64,000 nucleotides of DNA. Origin: CALABS01 sp050260775. GTDB taxonomy: Bacteria; Pseudomonadota; Alphaproteobacteria; Rhodospirillales; Magnetospirillaceae. The number at the start of each line of letters is the position of its first letter. The stretch's first letter is position 1. The position numbers and the translations under genes were made by a program. Below the pieces are notes generated by a model. That model saw only the letters and a program-made list of their open reading frames with translations. It ran no database searches and was not told the origin of the DNA. Below are positions 1 through 8,070 of the stretch, one piece after another. Where the stretch lies: contig JBLNCP010000023.1 in assembly GCA_050260775.1 (NCBI GenBank), forward strand, positions 1 to 64,000, written 5' to 3'.

Positions 1-2
1 AG

Positions 3-836
<834 letters not shown>

Positions 837-863
837 GGCCCTCCGCCTCTGTTTGACAAAGGT

Positions 864-899
864 CCGCCGCCCCGTGGGACGCCCTCCCCGGGGCGGCGG
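864..899 (+). terminator. GC-rich stem-loop between dnaK and dnaJ
   Basis: An 11-bp perfect stem (864-874 with 889-899, arm CCGCCGCCCCG) encloses a 14-base loop. No T-run follows, so this is more likely an attenuating or mRNA-stabilising hairpin in the dnaK-dnaJ transcript than a full intrinsic terminator. It would fit unequal DnaK and DnaJ levels, which is an inference. Confidence 0.55.
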
Positions 900-926
900 C
901 ATGTTCCCTCCGGATGATCTGACGGC

Positions 927-2063
927 ATGAGCAAGCGCGACTACTACGACGTCCTCGGGTGTGCCCGCACCGCCACCGCCGACGAGATGAAGAAGGCCTA
1001 CCGCAAGCTGGCCATGCTTTATCATCCGGACCGCAATCCCGACGATCCGTCGGCGGCCGACAAGTTCAAGGAGTTGAACGAGGCCTACGACGTGCTCAAG
1101 GACGAGCAGAAGCGGGCCGCCTACGACCGCTTCGGCCACGCCGCCTTCGAGGGCGGCATGGGCGGACGCGGTGGCGGCGGTTTCGAGGGCTTCGGGGGCG
1201 GCGGCTTCTCGGACCTGTTCGAGGAGATGTTCGGCGAGTTCATGGGCGGGCGCGGCCGCGGCCAGGCCTCGGGCCGCGGCGCCGACCTGCGCTTCAACAT
1301 GGAGATCAGCCTGGAAGAGGCCTATGCCGGCAAGACCGCCACGGTCACCGTGCCGTCCTCGGTCCAGTGCGAGGCCTGCCACGGCACCGGCGGCAAGGAC
1401 GGTGCCCAGCCGGTCGCCTGCCCAACCTGCCACGGCGCCGGCAAGGTGCGGGCCCAGCAGGGTTTCTTCACCATCGAGCGCAGCTGCCCCGCCTGCCAGG
1501 GCATGGGCAGGGTCATCAAGGACCCGTGCCGCACCTGCAGCGGCGCCGGCCGCGTGCGCAAGGACAAGACGCTGCAGGTCACCATCCCGGCCGGCGTCGA
1601 GGACGGTACCCGCATCCGCCTGGGCGGCGAGGGCGAGGCCGGCATGCGCGGCGCGCCGCCGGGCGACCTCTACATCTTCCTGACCATCGCCCCGCATCGG
1701 ATCTTCCAGCGCGACGGCGCCAACATCTATTGCCGCGTCCCCATCCCCATGGTCACGGCGGCGCTGGGCGGCACCATCGAGGTGCCGACCATCGAGGGCT
1801 CGCTGACCAAGGTCACCATCCCGCCGGGCACCCAGAGCGGCAATCAATTCCGCCTGAAATCCAAGGGCATGAGCGTGCTCAGAAGCCCGGCGCGCGGCGA
1901 CATGTTCATCCAGGCCATGGTCGAGACCCCGGTGAACCTGACCAAGCGCCAGGAAGAGCTGCTGCGGGAATTCGACAAGGAAGCCGGTACCGAGAAGCAC
2001 AGCCCGGAAAGCCACGGCTTCTTCGCCAAGGTGAAGGAGCTGTGGAAGGATCTGACCGAATAG
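927..2063 (+). CDS. dnaJ: Chaperone DnaJ (Hsp40, type I)
   Basis: Co-chaperone that delivers unfolded clients to DnaK and stimulates its ATPase. All type I domains are visible in the 378 residues: the J domain at 1-70 with the HPD motif at 33-35, a Gly/Phe-rich linker at about 74-120, four zinc-binding CxxCxGxG repeats at about 148-210 (CEACHGTG, CPTCHGAG, CPACQGMG, CRTCSGAG), and the C-terminal substrate-binding beta domains. Length is normal for the family. It lies 90 bp behind dnaK in the same direction, the usual dnaKJ arrangement. The next genes are a ccdAB module with its own promoter and operator. Confidence 0.98.
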   Translation: MSKRDYYDVLGCARTATADEMKKAYRKLAMLYHPDRNPDDPSAADKFKELNEAYDVLKDEQKRAAYDRFGHAAFEGGMGGRGGGGFEGFGGGGFSDLFEEMFGEFMGGRGRGQASGRGADLRFNMEISLEEAYAGKTATVTVPSSVQCEACHGTGGKDGAQPVACPTCHGAGKVRAQQGFFTIERSCPACQGMGRVIKDPCRTCSGAGRVRKDKTLQVTIPAGVEDGTRIRLGGEGEAGMRGAPPGDLYIFLTIAPHRIFQRDGANIYCRVPIPMVTAALGGTIEVPTIEGSLTKVTIPPGTQSGNQFRLKSKGMSVLRSPARGDMFIQAMVETPVNLTKRQEELLREFDKEAGTEKHSPESHGFFAKVKELWKDLTE

Positions 2064-2066
2064 GGA

Positions 2067-2096
2067 TTGGCAGGCGGATTTCGATGCGCATATCGT
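2067..2096 (+). promoter_or_regulatory. Candidate sigma70 promoter of ccdAB
   Basis: TTGGCA (2067-2072) and TATCGT (2091-2096) are separated by 18 bp, and the -10 hexamer lies inside the palindrome at 2084-2104. Occupancy of the palindrome would therefore block RNA polymerase. This is pattern matching only; no transcript data are available. Confidence 0.45.
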
Positions 2097-2104
2097 ATGC
2101 GCAT
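2084..2104. promoter_or_regulatory. Palindromic operator candidate of ccdAB
   Basis: A perfect 9-bp inverted repeat (ATGCGCATA, tcg, TATGCGCAT) ends 18 bp before the ccdA start codon and overlaps the candidate -10 box. CcdA antitoxins are ribbon-helix-helix repressors that bind palindromes in their own promoters, so this is the likely autoregulatory site. The palindrome is seen; its function is inferred. Confidence 0.6.
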
Positions 2105-2122
2105 TGCCGCGGGAGCCCAGCC

Positions 2123-2368
2123 ATGAACGCCCTGTTCGATCCCAAGTCGCCCAAGAAGGCCTGCAACGTGTCCATCAACGAGGACCTGCTGCGCCAGGCG
2201 AAGGCGCTGGGCATCAACCTCAGCCAGACGCTGGAGGACCAGCTGGCTAAGCTGGTGCGCGAGGCCAAGGCCCGGCAGTGGGCCGAGGAGAACCGCGAGG
2301 CCATCGAGAGCCAGGCGCGGTGGATCGAGAAGAACGGGATGTGGCACGACGGTCTCAGGACCTGGTGA
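2123..2368 (+). CDS. ccdA: CcdA-family antitoxin
   Basis: Antitoxin of a type II toxin-antitoxin pair: an N-terminal ribbon-helix-helix DNA-binding domain (residues about 12-45, KKACNVSINEDLLRQAK) and a C-terminal segment that wraps the toxin (NREAIESQARWIEKNG... to LRTW). The 81-residue length and the C-terminal pattern match CcdA. The start ATG at 2123 is chosen because the homology begins there; the frame continues upstream through dnaJ out of frame and has no meaning there. The ccdA stop and the ccdB start overlap as ATGA, so the two are translationally coupled. The gene sits 60 bp after dnaJ. Confidence 0.9.
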   Translation: MNALFDPKSPKKACNVSINEDLLRQAKALGINLSQTLEDQLAKLVREAKARQWAEENREAIESQARWIEKNGMWHDGLRTW

Positions 2369-2679
2369 TGACGCAATACGACGTCCATCCCAATCCGAGC
2401 CGGCGTGCCGCCGAGGACATGCCCTACGTGGTCGATGTGCAGTCGGACCTCCTGTCCGATCTGCCGACGCGGGTTTTGGTCCCCCTGGCCCGGCCCGGAG
2501 TGATCAAGCCGTCACCGCACCTCAACCCGACCGTCGACGTGCACGGCGAAGCGCTGACCCTTCTTGCCAACCAGCTCGTCTCATTGCCTCGCCAGGTGCT
2601 TGGGCCGCCGGTGGCTTCGCTCGAGAACCGTCGTGACGACATCATCGCCGCGCTGGACTTCCTGTTCACCGGCATCTGA
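2368..2679 (+). CDS. ccdB: CcdB-family gyrase-poison toxin
   Basis: CcdB toxins bind the GyrA subunit of DNA gyrase and trap the cleaved complex. The protein has 103 residues (F-plasmid CcdB has 101) and the family signature YVVDVQSDLLSDLPTRVLVP near the N-terminus, the conserved hydrophobic core, and a C-terminus ending FLFTGI. In F-plasmid CcdB the last three residues, W99-G100-I101, are required for killing; here the tryptophan position is a threonine while G and I are kept, so toxicity cannot be assumed. It is read through a 4-bp ATGA overlap with ccdA, and dapB begins 18 bp downstream, so read-through into dapB is possible. Confidence 0.88.
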   Translation: MTQYDVHPNPSRRAAEDMPYVVDVQSDLLSDLPTRVLVPLARPGVIKPSPHLNPTVDVHGEALTLLANQLVSLPRQVLGPPVASLENRRDDIIAALDFLFTGI

Positions 2680-2697
2680 GAACCAAGGGGAAAGACA

Positions 2698-3495
2698 ATG
2701 AGGATCGGAATCGTCGGCTGTGCCGGCCGCATGGGGCGGATGCTGATGAACGCGGTGCTGGAGGCCGAGGGGTGCACCCTGGCCGGCGGCACCGAGCGGC
2801 CCGGCGCCGACGCCGTCGGACGCGACGTCGGCGAATTGCTGGGCCGGGGCACGCTCGGCGCCACGGTGGAAAGCGATGCCAAGCGCCTGTTCGAGCAGGC
2901 CGACGCGGTGATCGACTTCACCGCCCCGGCCGCCACCGTCCTCCACGCGTCCCTGGCCGCCGAGTGCCGCAAGGTGCTGGTGGTGGGGACCACCGGCCTG
3001 ACCGACGACGACGAGGCCCAATTGCGGGCGGCCGCCGACCGCACCCCCATCGTCTATGCCCCCAATTTCAGCGTCGGCGTCAACCTGCTGATGGCCCTGG
3101 TCGAGCAGGCCGCTGCGGTGCTGGCTAGTGATTACGATATCGAAATCGTCGAGATGCACCATCGCCACAAGGTGGACTCGCCCTCGGGGACCGCATTGGG
3201 CCTGGGCCGCGCCGCCGCCAAGGGCCGTGGCATTCCCCTCGACAAGGTGTGGCGCAAGGTGCGCGACGGCCATACCGGCGCCCGCCCCCGGGGCGAGATC
3301 GGCTTCGCCACGCTGAGGGGCGGCGACGTGGTCGGCGACCACACCGTGATGTTCGCCTCCGAGGGCGAGCGCGTCGAGCTGACCCACAAGGCCTCCAGCC
3401 GTTCGGTGTTCGCCAAGGGCGCGGTGCGCGCCGCCCAATGGGCCCACGGTAAGCCGCCGGGCCTCTACACCATGCGCGACGTGCTCGGGCTGTAG
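2698..3495 (+). CDS. dapB: 4-hydroxy-tetrahydrodipicolinate reductase
   Basis: Cytoplasmic enzyme of the diaminopimelate/lysine pathway that reduces 4-hydroxy-tetrahydrodipicolinate with NAD(P)H. The 265 residues contain the N-terminal Rossmann motif GCAGRMGRM (residues 7-15) and the DapB catalytic signature with the His-His pair and Lys (EMHHRHKVDSPSGTAL, about residues 150-165). The ATG at 2698 follows an AAGGGGAAAG ribosome-binding site. Length is normal. In related genomes dapB often lies directly behind dnaJ; here a ccdAB pair separates them. A hairpin repeat follows the stop codon. Confidence 0.97.
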   Translation: MRIGIVGCAGRMGRMLMNAVLEAEGCTLAGGTERPGADAVGRDVGELLGRGTLGATVESDAKRLFEQADAVIDFTAPAATVLHASLAAECRKVLVVGTTGLTDDDEAQLRAAADRTPIVYAPNFSVGVNLLMALVEQAAAVLASDYDIEIVEMHHRHKVDSPSGTALGLGRAAAKGRGIPLDKVWRKVRDGHTGARPRGEIGFATLRGGDVVGDHTVMFASEGERVELTHKASSRSVFAKGAVRAAQWAHGKPPGLYTMRDVLGL

Positions 3496-3523
3496 CTCCC
3501 CGACCCCGCCATCCTGGGCGCAG

Positions 3524-3558
3524 CGAAGGATCTCTGGCCGCGTCCGGCAGATCCTTCG
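3524..3558. repeat. Palindromic dispersed repeat at dapB 3' end
   Basis: CGAAGGATCT (3524-3533) pairs perfectly with 3549-3558 around a 15-base loop, followed by CATGCTCCTCAGGATGAC. The wording (cgaaggatct ... catgctcctcaggatga) is typical of palindromic intergenic repeats found in many alphaproteobacterial genomes. It lies between two convergent genes and may serve as a bidirectional terminator, though there is no T-run. Confidence 0.55.
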
Positions 3559-3586
3559 TCGCCATGCTCCTCAGGATGACGCTTCC

Positions 3587-4753
3587 CTACTCCCGCACGA
3601 TCCGCCACACCGTCTGCCCGGAATCGTCGGCGACGTAGAGGGCGTCGTCGGGTCCCACCGCCAAGCCGACCGGGCGGCCCCAGACGCGGGCCTGGCCCTT
3701 GCCGGCCGGCAGGGCGAAACCGGTGGCGAAGGCCTCGTACCAGCCCAGGGGACGGCCGTCCTTGAACGGCACCCGCGCCACCAGGTAGCCCACCGGGTCC
3801 GACCGGTTCCACGACCCGTGCAGGGCGACGAAGGCGTCGCCGTGCCAGAACGCCAGGCCCAGCGGCGCCGAATGGGAGCGGAAGAGAAGGTCGGGCATCA
3901 GCGTGGCCTTGACCTTCGCCGGGGCCTGGGCCGCCAGGCCGGGCTGGGGATGGCCGCCGAGGTAGGCATAGGGCCAGCCGTAGAAGCCGCCGTCGTGGAC
4001 TCGCGTCAGATAATCGGGCACCAGCTCGTCGCCCAGGCCGTCGCGCTCGTTGACCACGGTCCACAGCTCGTCGGTGCCGGGGCGGATCGCCAGCCCCACC
4101 GGATTGCGCAGGCCCGCCGCCAGGGTCCTCTGGCCGGATCCGTCGATGGCGAATTCCTGGATGGTGGCGCGTGGCGGCGCCTCCTCGGCGACGTTGTGGG
4201 CGGATCCGATGGCGACGAAGAAGCGGGAGCGGTCGGGCGCCAGGGCCAGGTTGCGGGTCGAGTGCCCATGGGCGTCGCCCAACGCCCCGCGCGCCGTCAC
4301 CTGCACCCGCCTCGCGCCATCGGGCCAGTGCAGGCGCCACACCGCCTTGGTGTCGGCCACCCACAGCTCGTCACCGGCCAGCGCCAGTCCGAACGGCTGC
4401 GAAAACCCGTCGATGGTGGCCCGCCGGTCGGCGCGGCCGTCACCGTTTGTGTCCGACAGCAGGGTCAGCTTGTCGGCGTGCTGCTCGGCGACGATGACGG
4501 TGCCGTCGGGCGCCACCAGCAGGTTGCGGGCGTGCGACAGGCCCTCGGCGAACAGGGTGGCGCGGTAGCCGGAAGGGACCAGCAGGCCGGCTCCTTGCGG
4601 TCGCGCAACGATTTCGGGCGGATTGCCGGCCGAAGGCGTCGCCCCGGGCGGCGGCAGGGCGTTGGGGTCGACGGAGAAGCTCTGGCCGGGGGCGACCTCG
4701 GCCGCGTGGCCGGCGGCGGCGGCGAGAAGGAGGGCGGCAAGGGTCTTTCGCAT
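3587..4753 (-). CDS. Secreted PQQ-dependent sugar dehydrogenase-like protein (GSDH/sorbosone dehydrogenase family)
   Basis: A periplasmic six-bladed beta-propeller protein of the soluble glucose/sorbosone dehydrogenase family. A signal peptide is clear (MRKTLAALLLAAAAGHAAE). The mature part carries propeller motifs typical of the family: the early GYRATLFAEGLSHARNL segment, NGDGRADRR, GHSTRNL, AAGLRNPVGLAI, VNERDGLGDELVPDYLTRV with the GGFYGWPYAYLG stretch, SAPLGLAFW and WGRPVGLAVGPDDALYVADD near the end. 388 residues is a normal length. The start has a GAGGAG ribosome-binding site. Substrate cannot be read from sequence, and no PQQ biosynthesis gene or dedicated cytochrome lies nearby. It follows grpE on the same strand but a strong hairpin separates them. 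Confidence 0.85.
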   Translation of the reverse strand: MRKTLAALLLAAAAGHAAEVAPGQSFSVDPNALPPPGATPSAGNPPEIVARPQGAGLLVPSGYRATLFAEGLSHARNLLVAPDGTVIVAEQHADKLTLLSDTNGDGRADRRATIDGFSQPFGLALAGDELWVADTKAVWRLHWPDGARRVQVTARGALGDAHGHSTRNLALAPDRSRFFVAIGSAHNVAEEAPPRATIQEFAIDGSGQRTLAAGLRNPVGLAIRPGTDELWTVVNERDGLGDELVPDYLTRVHDGGFYGWPYAYLGGHPQPGLAAQAPAKVKATLMPDLLFRSHSAPLGLAFWHGDAFVALHGSWNRSDPVGYLVARVPFKDGRPLGWYEAFATGFALPAGKGQARVWGRPVGLAVGPDDALYVADDSGQTVWRIVRE

Positions 4754-4813
4754 GGCGGCTCCTCGGCAAGACCACCGGCGATCTTAAGGCCGAGGACGCA
4801 TCCGCACATGAAG

Positions 4814-4848
4814 ACGGGACGGAAGGCGGCCTATGCCTTCCGTCCCGT
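4814..4848 (-). terminator. Strong stem-loop after grpE
   Basis: A 14-bp perfect stem (4814-4827 with 4835-4848, arm ACGGGACGGAAGGC) has a 7-base loop. It lies 35 bp past the grpE stop in the direction of grpE transcription. The sequence after it is not T-rich, but stem strength makes it the probable end of the hrcA-grpE transcript. Confidence 0.6.
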
Positions 4849-4882
4849 GTCCTAACGCCAGATCGAGCTTCAGGCGCCAGAA

Positions 4883-5488
4883 TTACGCGGTGGTGTCGAC
4901 CTGTTCGCCGGGCGGCGCCTTGGGCCCGCCCTTGGACACCGCGACCAGGGCCGGGCGGAGCAGGCGGTCGTGCAGCACGTAGCCGGTCTGCATCACCAGC
5001 ACCACGGTGCCCTCGGGCTGCGACGGATCCTCCATTTCCATCATGGCCTGATGGAAGTTGGGATCGAACCGCTGGCCCAGCGCCTGCACCGGGCGGATGC
5101 CGTAGCGCTCCAGGGTGGCGAGCAGCTCGCGCTCGGTCATCTCCACGCCGACGGTCAGCGTGTTGGCGATGTCGTTGCCCTCGCGCGCCGTCGCCGGCAC
5201 CGCGTCAAGCGCCCGGCGCAGGTTGTCGGCCACGGACAGGACGTCCTTGGCGAACTGGGAGACGGCGTATTTGCCGCGATCCTCGGCCTGCTGTTCCAGG
5301 CGGCGGCGCACGTTCTCGGTTTCGGCGCGGGCGTAGAGCACCTCGTTGCGCAGCTTGGCCAGCTCGGCCTCGAACTGGCTCGCCTGGTCGGGGGCGGCTT
5401 CCGGCGCGGCGGCCGGTGCTTCCTCGGCGGGCGTCGCCACCGGCTCGACCTGCTGGTGTTCGGCGTCGTTCTTAGGGTCCTGGGTCAT
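4883..5488 (-). CDS. grpE: Nucleotide exchange factor GrpE
   Basis: GrpE releases ADP from DnaK and resets the chaperone cycle. The 201 residues show a low-complexity Ala/Glu/Pro-rich N-terminus (about 1-40), a long dimerising coiled coil (about 40-90, ELAKLRNEVLYARAETENVRRR), and the C-terminal beta domain with the family signature (GQRFDPNFHQAM ... GTVVLVMQTGY). The ATG at 5488 is preferred over an upstream TTG (5506) because GGAAGAAG lies just before it and the TTG has no ribosome-binding site. hrcA ends 30 bp upstream, so hrcA-grpE form a heat-shock operon. Confidence 0.97.
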   Translation of the reverse strand: MTQDPKNDAEHQQVEPVATPAEEAPAAAPEAAPDQASQFEAELAKLRNEVLYARAETENVRRRLEQQAEDRGKYAVSQFAKDVLSVADNLRRALDAVPATAREGNDIANTLTVGVEMTERELLATLERYGIRPVQALGQRFDPNFHQAMMEMEDPSQPEGTVVLVMQTGYVLHDRLLRPALVAVSKGGPKAPPGEQVDTTA

Positions 5489-5518
5489 CTCGAGGTCTTC
5501 TTCCAATGTCGCTTGCGG

Positions 5519-6574
5519 TTATCCGATGAGGCGGCCGACCACCTTCGCTGTGTAGTCGACCATGGGAATGATGCGGGCGTAATTCAGCCGCTGCGGGCCG
5601 ATGACGCCGATGGCGCCGACGATCTGTTCGCGCGAATCCCGATAGGGCGAGACGATGACCGAGCAGCCGGTGACGCCGAACAGCTCGTTCTCGGCGCCGA
5701 TGAAGATCTGCACGCCGTCGGCCTTCGAGGTCAGGTCCAGCAGGCTGAGGAACTGCTCGGAGGTCTCCAGCGCCTGGAACAGCGCCCGGATGCGTTCGAG
5801 ATCCTCGACCGCGGTGACGTCTTCGAGGAGATGGGACTGCCCGCGCACGATCAGGGCGGAGCGGGACTCGCCGCCGGCCCAGGTCGCGAGGCCCGCCTCC
5901 ACCACCCGCTGGGTCAGCTGGTCGAGCTGGTGGCGCTGCTGCTCCAGCTCGCCCAGCACCTCCTCGCGCACATCGTCGAGGGTGCGCCCGGCCAGGCGGG
6001 CGTTCAGGTAGTTGGTGGCCTCGACCAGGGCCGAGGGCTCGACGCCGGCCGGCAGGTCGAGGATGCGGTTCTCCACCAGGCCGTCCTCGGTGACCAGGAC
6101 GACCAGGGCGCGGCCACGGCCCAGCCACACGAACTCCATGTGCTTGAGCGAGCGCTGGATCTTGGGCGCCAGCACCATGCCGGCGCAGCGCGACAGGCCC
6201 GACAGGGTGCCGATGGCCTCGGACAGCACCTGCTCGACGCTCTTGCCCTGGGCCCGGCACTGGGCGTCGATCTGCGCCCGCTCCTGGTCGGGCAGGCCGC
6301 CCACTTCCAGCAGGCCGTTGACGAACATGCGCATGCCGGCCTGGGTCGGCAGCCGTCCGGCCGAGGTGTGCGGGGCGTAGAGCAGCCCGGCCTCCTCCAG
6401 GTCGGCCATGACGTTGCGGATGGTGGCGGGCGACAGGGTGACGGGCAGGCGGCGCGACAGCGTGCGCGAGCCGACCGGTTCCCCGGTTTGGACGTAGGAT
6501 TCCACGATCAAGCGGAAGATTTCGCGCGACCGCGCGTTCAACTCGCTGATGACCGGACCTTTGCCGCGAAACAT
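5519..6574 (-). CDS. hrcA: Heat-inducible transcription repressor HrcA
   Basis: HrcA represses heat-shock operons by binding CIRCE elements and needs GroE for folding. The 351 residues contain the N-terminal winged helix (residues about 10-75, with TGEPVGSRTLSRR and SPATIRNVMADLEEAGLL), the dimerisation region and the C-terminal GAF-like part (ELFGVTGCSVIVSPY, GAIGVIGPQRLNYARIIP). Length is typical. It leads the hrcA-grpE operon and is divergent from rph with 147 bp between the starts. No CIRCE sequence (TTAGCACTC-N9-GAGTGCTAA) is visible before it, before dnaJ, or elsewhere that I could find in the window. Confidence 0.97.
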   Translation of the reverse strand: MFRGKGPVISELNARSREIFRLIVESYVQTGEPVGSRTLSRRLPVTLSPATIRNVMADLEEAGLLYAPHTSAGRLPTQAGMRMFVNGLLEVGGLPDQERAQIDAQCRAQGKSVEQVLSEAIGTLSGLSRCAGMVLAPKIQRSLKHMEFVWLGRGRALVVLVTEDGLVENRILDLPAGVEPSALVEATNYLNARLAGRTLDDVREEVLGELEQQRHQLDQLTQRVVEAGLATWAGGESRSALIVRGQSHLLEDVTAVEDLERIRALFQALETSEQFLSLLDLTSKADGVQIFIGAENELFGVTGCSVIVSPYRDSREQIVGAIGVIGPQRLNYARIIPMVDYTAKVVGRLIG

Positions 6575-6604
6575 GTTGCCTGTCGACCCCTTGTGGTGAC
6601 CCGG

Positions 6605-6633
6605 AATCTAGTGAGGACCCCGGGGGTCGTCAA
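6605..6633 (-). promoter_or_regulatory. Sigma70-type promoter of hrcA-grpE with palindromic spacer
   Basis: On the minus strand TTGACG and TAGATT stand 17 bp apart, a good sigma70 match, with the -10 box about 30 bp before the hrcA ATG. The spacer holds the palindrome GACCCC-G-GGGGTC (6616-6628), which could be a regulator site or a chance GC-rich palindrome. Confidence 0.55.
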
Positions 6634-6721
6634 CTTGGGGGGAGGCCGGCCTCGAGGGGTGGACGCAGCCGGCGCGAGAGGCTAGGGTCGCGCCACACGC
6701 CATCGACAGGACAAAACCGCC

Positions 6722-7441
6722 ATGAGACCCTCCGGCCGCGCCCTCGACCAGCTCCGCCCCGTCGTGCTGGAACCCGGCTTTTCCCGCTATGCCGAAGGCT
6801 CGTGCCTGATCCGCTTCGGCGAGACCCACGTGCTGTGCACCGCCTCGGTCGAGGAGCGGGTGCCGCCGTTCCTGCGCGGCACCGGCAAGGGCTGGGTCAC
6901 CGCCGAATACGGCATGCTGCCGCGCTCGACCCACACCCGCACCGACCGCGAGGCCGCCAAGGGCAAGCAGTCCGGGCGCACCCAGGAGATCCAGCGCCTG
7001 ATCGGCCGGTCCCTGCGTGCCGTCACCGACCTTGCCGCCATGGGCGAGATGCAGGTCAAGGTCGACTGCGACGTCATCCAGGCCGACGGCGGCACCCGCA
7101 CCGCCTCGATCACCGGGGCCTACGTGGCGCTGCACCTGGCGTTCCAGAAGATGGTCCAGCTGGGCACCCTCAAGGCGGTCCCGCTGGTCGACCAGGTGGC
7201 CGCCGTGTCCTGCGGCATCTACGAGGGCAACCCCGTCCTTGACCTCGAATACGTCGAGGATTCGGCGGCGCAGGCCGACGCCAATTTCGTGCTGACCGGC
7301 ACCGGCGGCATCGTCGAGGTCCAGGGCACCGCCGAGGAGCGCCCGTTCAGCCGCGACCAGTTCCAGATCCTGCTCGAACTGGCCGAGAAGGGGGTGGGCG
7401 AGCTGGTGACGTTGCAGAAGAAGGCGTTGGGTCTGGCATGA
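6722..7441 (+). CDS. rph: Ribonuclease PH
   Basis: Phosphorolytic 3'-5' exoribonuclease that trims tRNA 3' ends, releasing nucleoside diphosphates. The 239 residues match the family over the full length: MRPSGRALDQLRPV at the start, the conserved RTQEIQRLIGRSLRAV block (about 87-102) and CDVIQADGGTRTASITGA (about 117-134) with the phosphate-binding residues. The stop codon overlaps the rdgB start by 4 bp (ATGA), a tight rph-rdgB-hemW order conserved in alphaproteobacteria. It is divergent from hrcA. Confidence 0.98.
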   Translation: MRPSGRALDQLRPVVLEPGFSRYAEGSCLIRFGETHVLCTASVEERVPPFLRGTGKGWVTAEYGMLPRSTHTRTDREAAKGKQSGRTQEIQRLIGRSLRAVTDLAAMGEMQVKVDCDVIQADGGTRTASITGAYVALHLAFQKMVQLGTLKAVPLVDQVAAVSCGIYEGNPVLDLEYVEDSAAQADANFVLTGTGGIVEVQGTAEERPFSRDQFQILLELAEKGVGELVTLQKKALGLA

Positions 7442-8052
7442 CCAGGAAGTTCGCCGGCGGCAGGCTGGTCATCGCCAGCCACAACAAGGGCAAAGTGCGC
7501 GAGATCGGCGAATTGCTGGCTCCATTCGGCGTCGAAGTGGTGTCGGCGGGCGAGCTTGGCCTCGACGAGCCCGAGGAGACCGGAACCACCTTCGTCGCCA
7601 ATGCGGAACTCAAGGCGCGGGCCGCCGCCCAGGCGGCCAACCTGCCGGCCCTCGCCGACGATTCCGGTCTGGCGGTCGACGCCCTGGGCGGTGACCCGGG
7701 GATCTACTCGGCGCGCTGGGCCGGGCCGTCCAAGGATTTCGGCGTTGCCATGGCGCTGGTGCACGAGCGCATGGGTGACGCGAACGGGGGCGAAGGGGGC
7801 GATCGCTCCGCCCGCTTCGTCTGCGCGCTGGCACTGGCCTGGCCCGACGGCCATTGCGAGACCTTCGAGGGCGTGGTCGAGGGCGACATCGTGTGGCCGC
7901 CCCGGGGCTCGCAGGGGTTCGGCTACGACCCCATGTTCCAGCCGGTGGGCCGCGACCTCACCTTCGGCGAGATGGACCCCGACGCCAAGCACGCCATCAG
8001 CCACCGGGCCGACGCCTTCCGCAAGCTGGTCGCGGCGTGCTTCGCCAAGTGA
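7438..8052 (+). CDS. rdgB: dITP/XTP pyrophosphatase (RdgB/HAM1)
   Basis: House-cleaning enzyme that hydrolyses non-canonical purine nucleotides (dITP, ITP, XTP) to monophosphates before they enter DNA or RNA. The 204 residues carry the N-terminal SHNKGKVREI nucleotide-binding motif (about 14-23), TTFVANAELKARAAA, the DDSGLAVDALGGDPGIYSAR active-site segment, and the C-terminal GFGYDPMF and KHAISHRADA motifs. It is translationally coupled to rph through an ATGA overlap. The normal length and intact motifs indicate a functional enzyme. Confidence 0.98.
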   Translation: MTRKFAGGRLVIASHNKGKVREIGELLAPFGVEVVSAGELGLDEPEETGTTFVANAELKARAAAQAANLPALADDSGLAVDALGGDPGIYSARWAGPSKDFGVAMALVHERMGDANGGEGGDRSARFVCALALAWPDGHCETFEGVVEGDIVWPPRGSQGFGYDPMFQPVGRDLTFGEMDPDAKHAISHRADAFRKLVAACFAK

Positions 8053-8070
8053 TGCGATTGACCAACCACA

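Noticed and set aside
837..926. Promoter for dnaJ from TTGACA at 853-858
   Set aside because: No -10 hexamer at 16-18 bp; the region is GC-rich and part of a hairpin.
959..2368. A long rightward frame spanning dnaJ and ccdA
   Set aside because: Only the last 81 codons (from 2123) match a real gene, ccdA; the rest is the +2 shadow of dnaJ with Arg/His/Gly-rich composition.
6575..6721. CIRCE heat-shock operator
   Set aside because: The consensus TTAGCACTC-N9-GAGTGCTAA is absent; the palindrome in the spacer does not resemble it.
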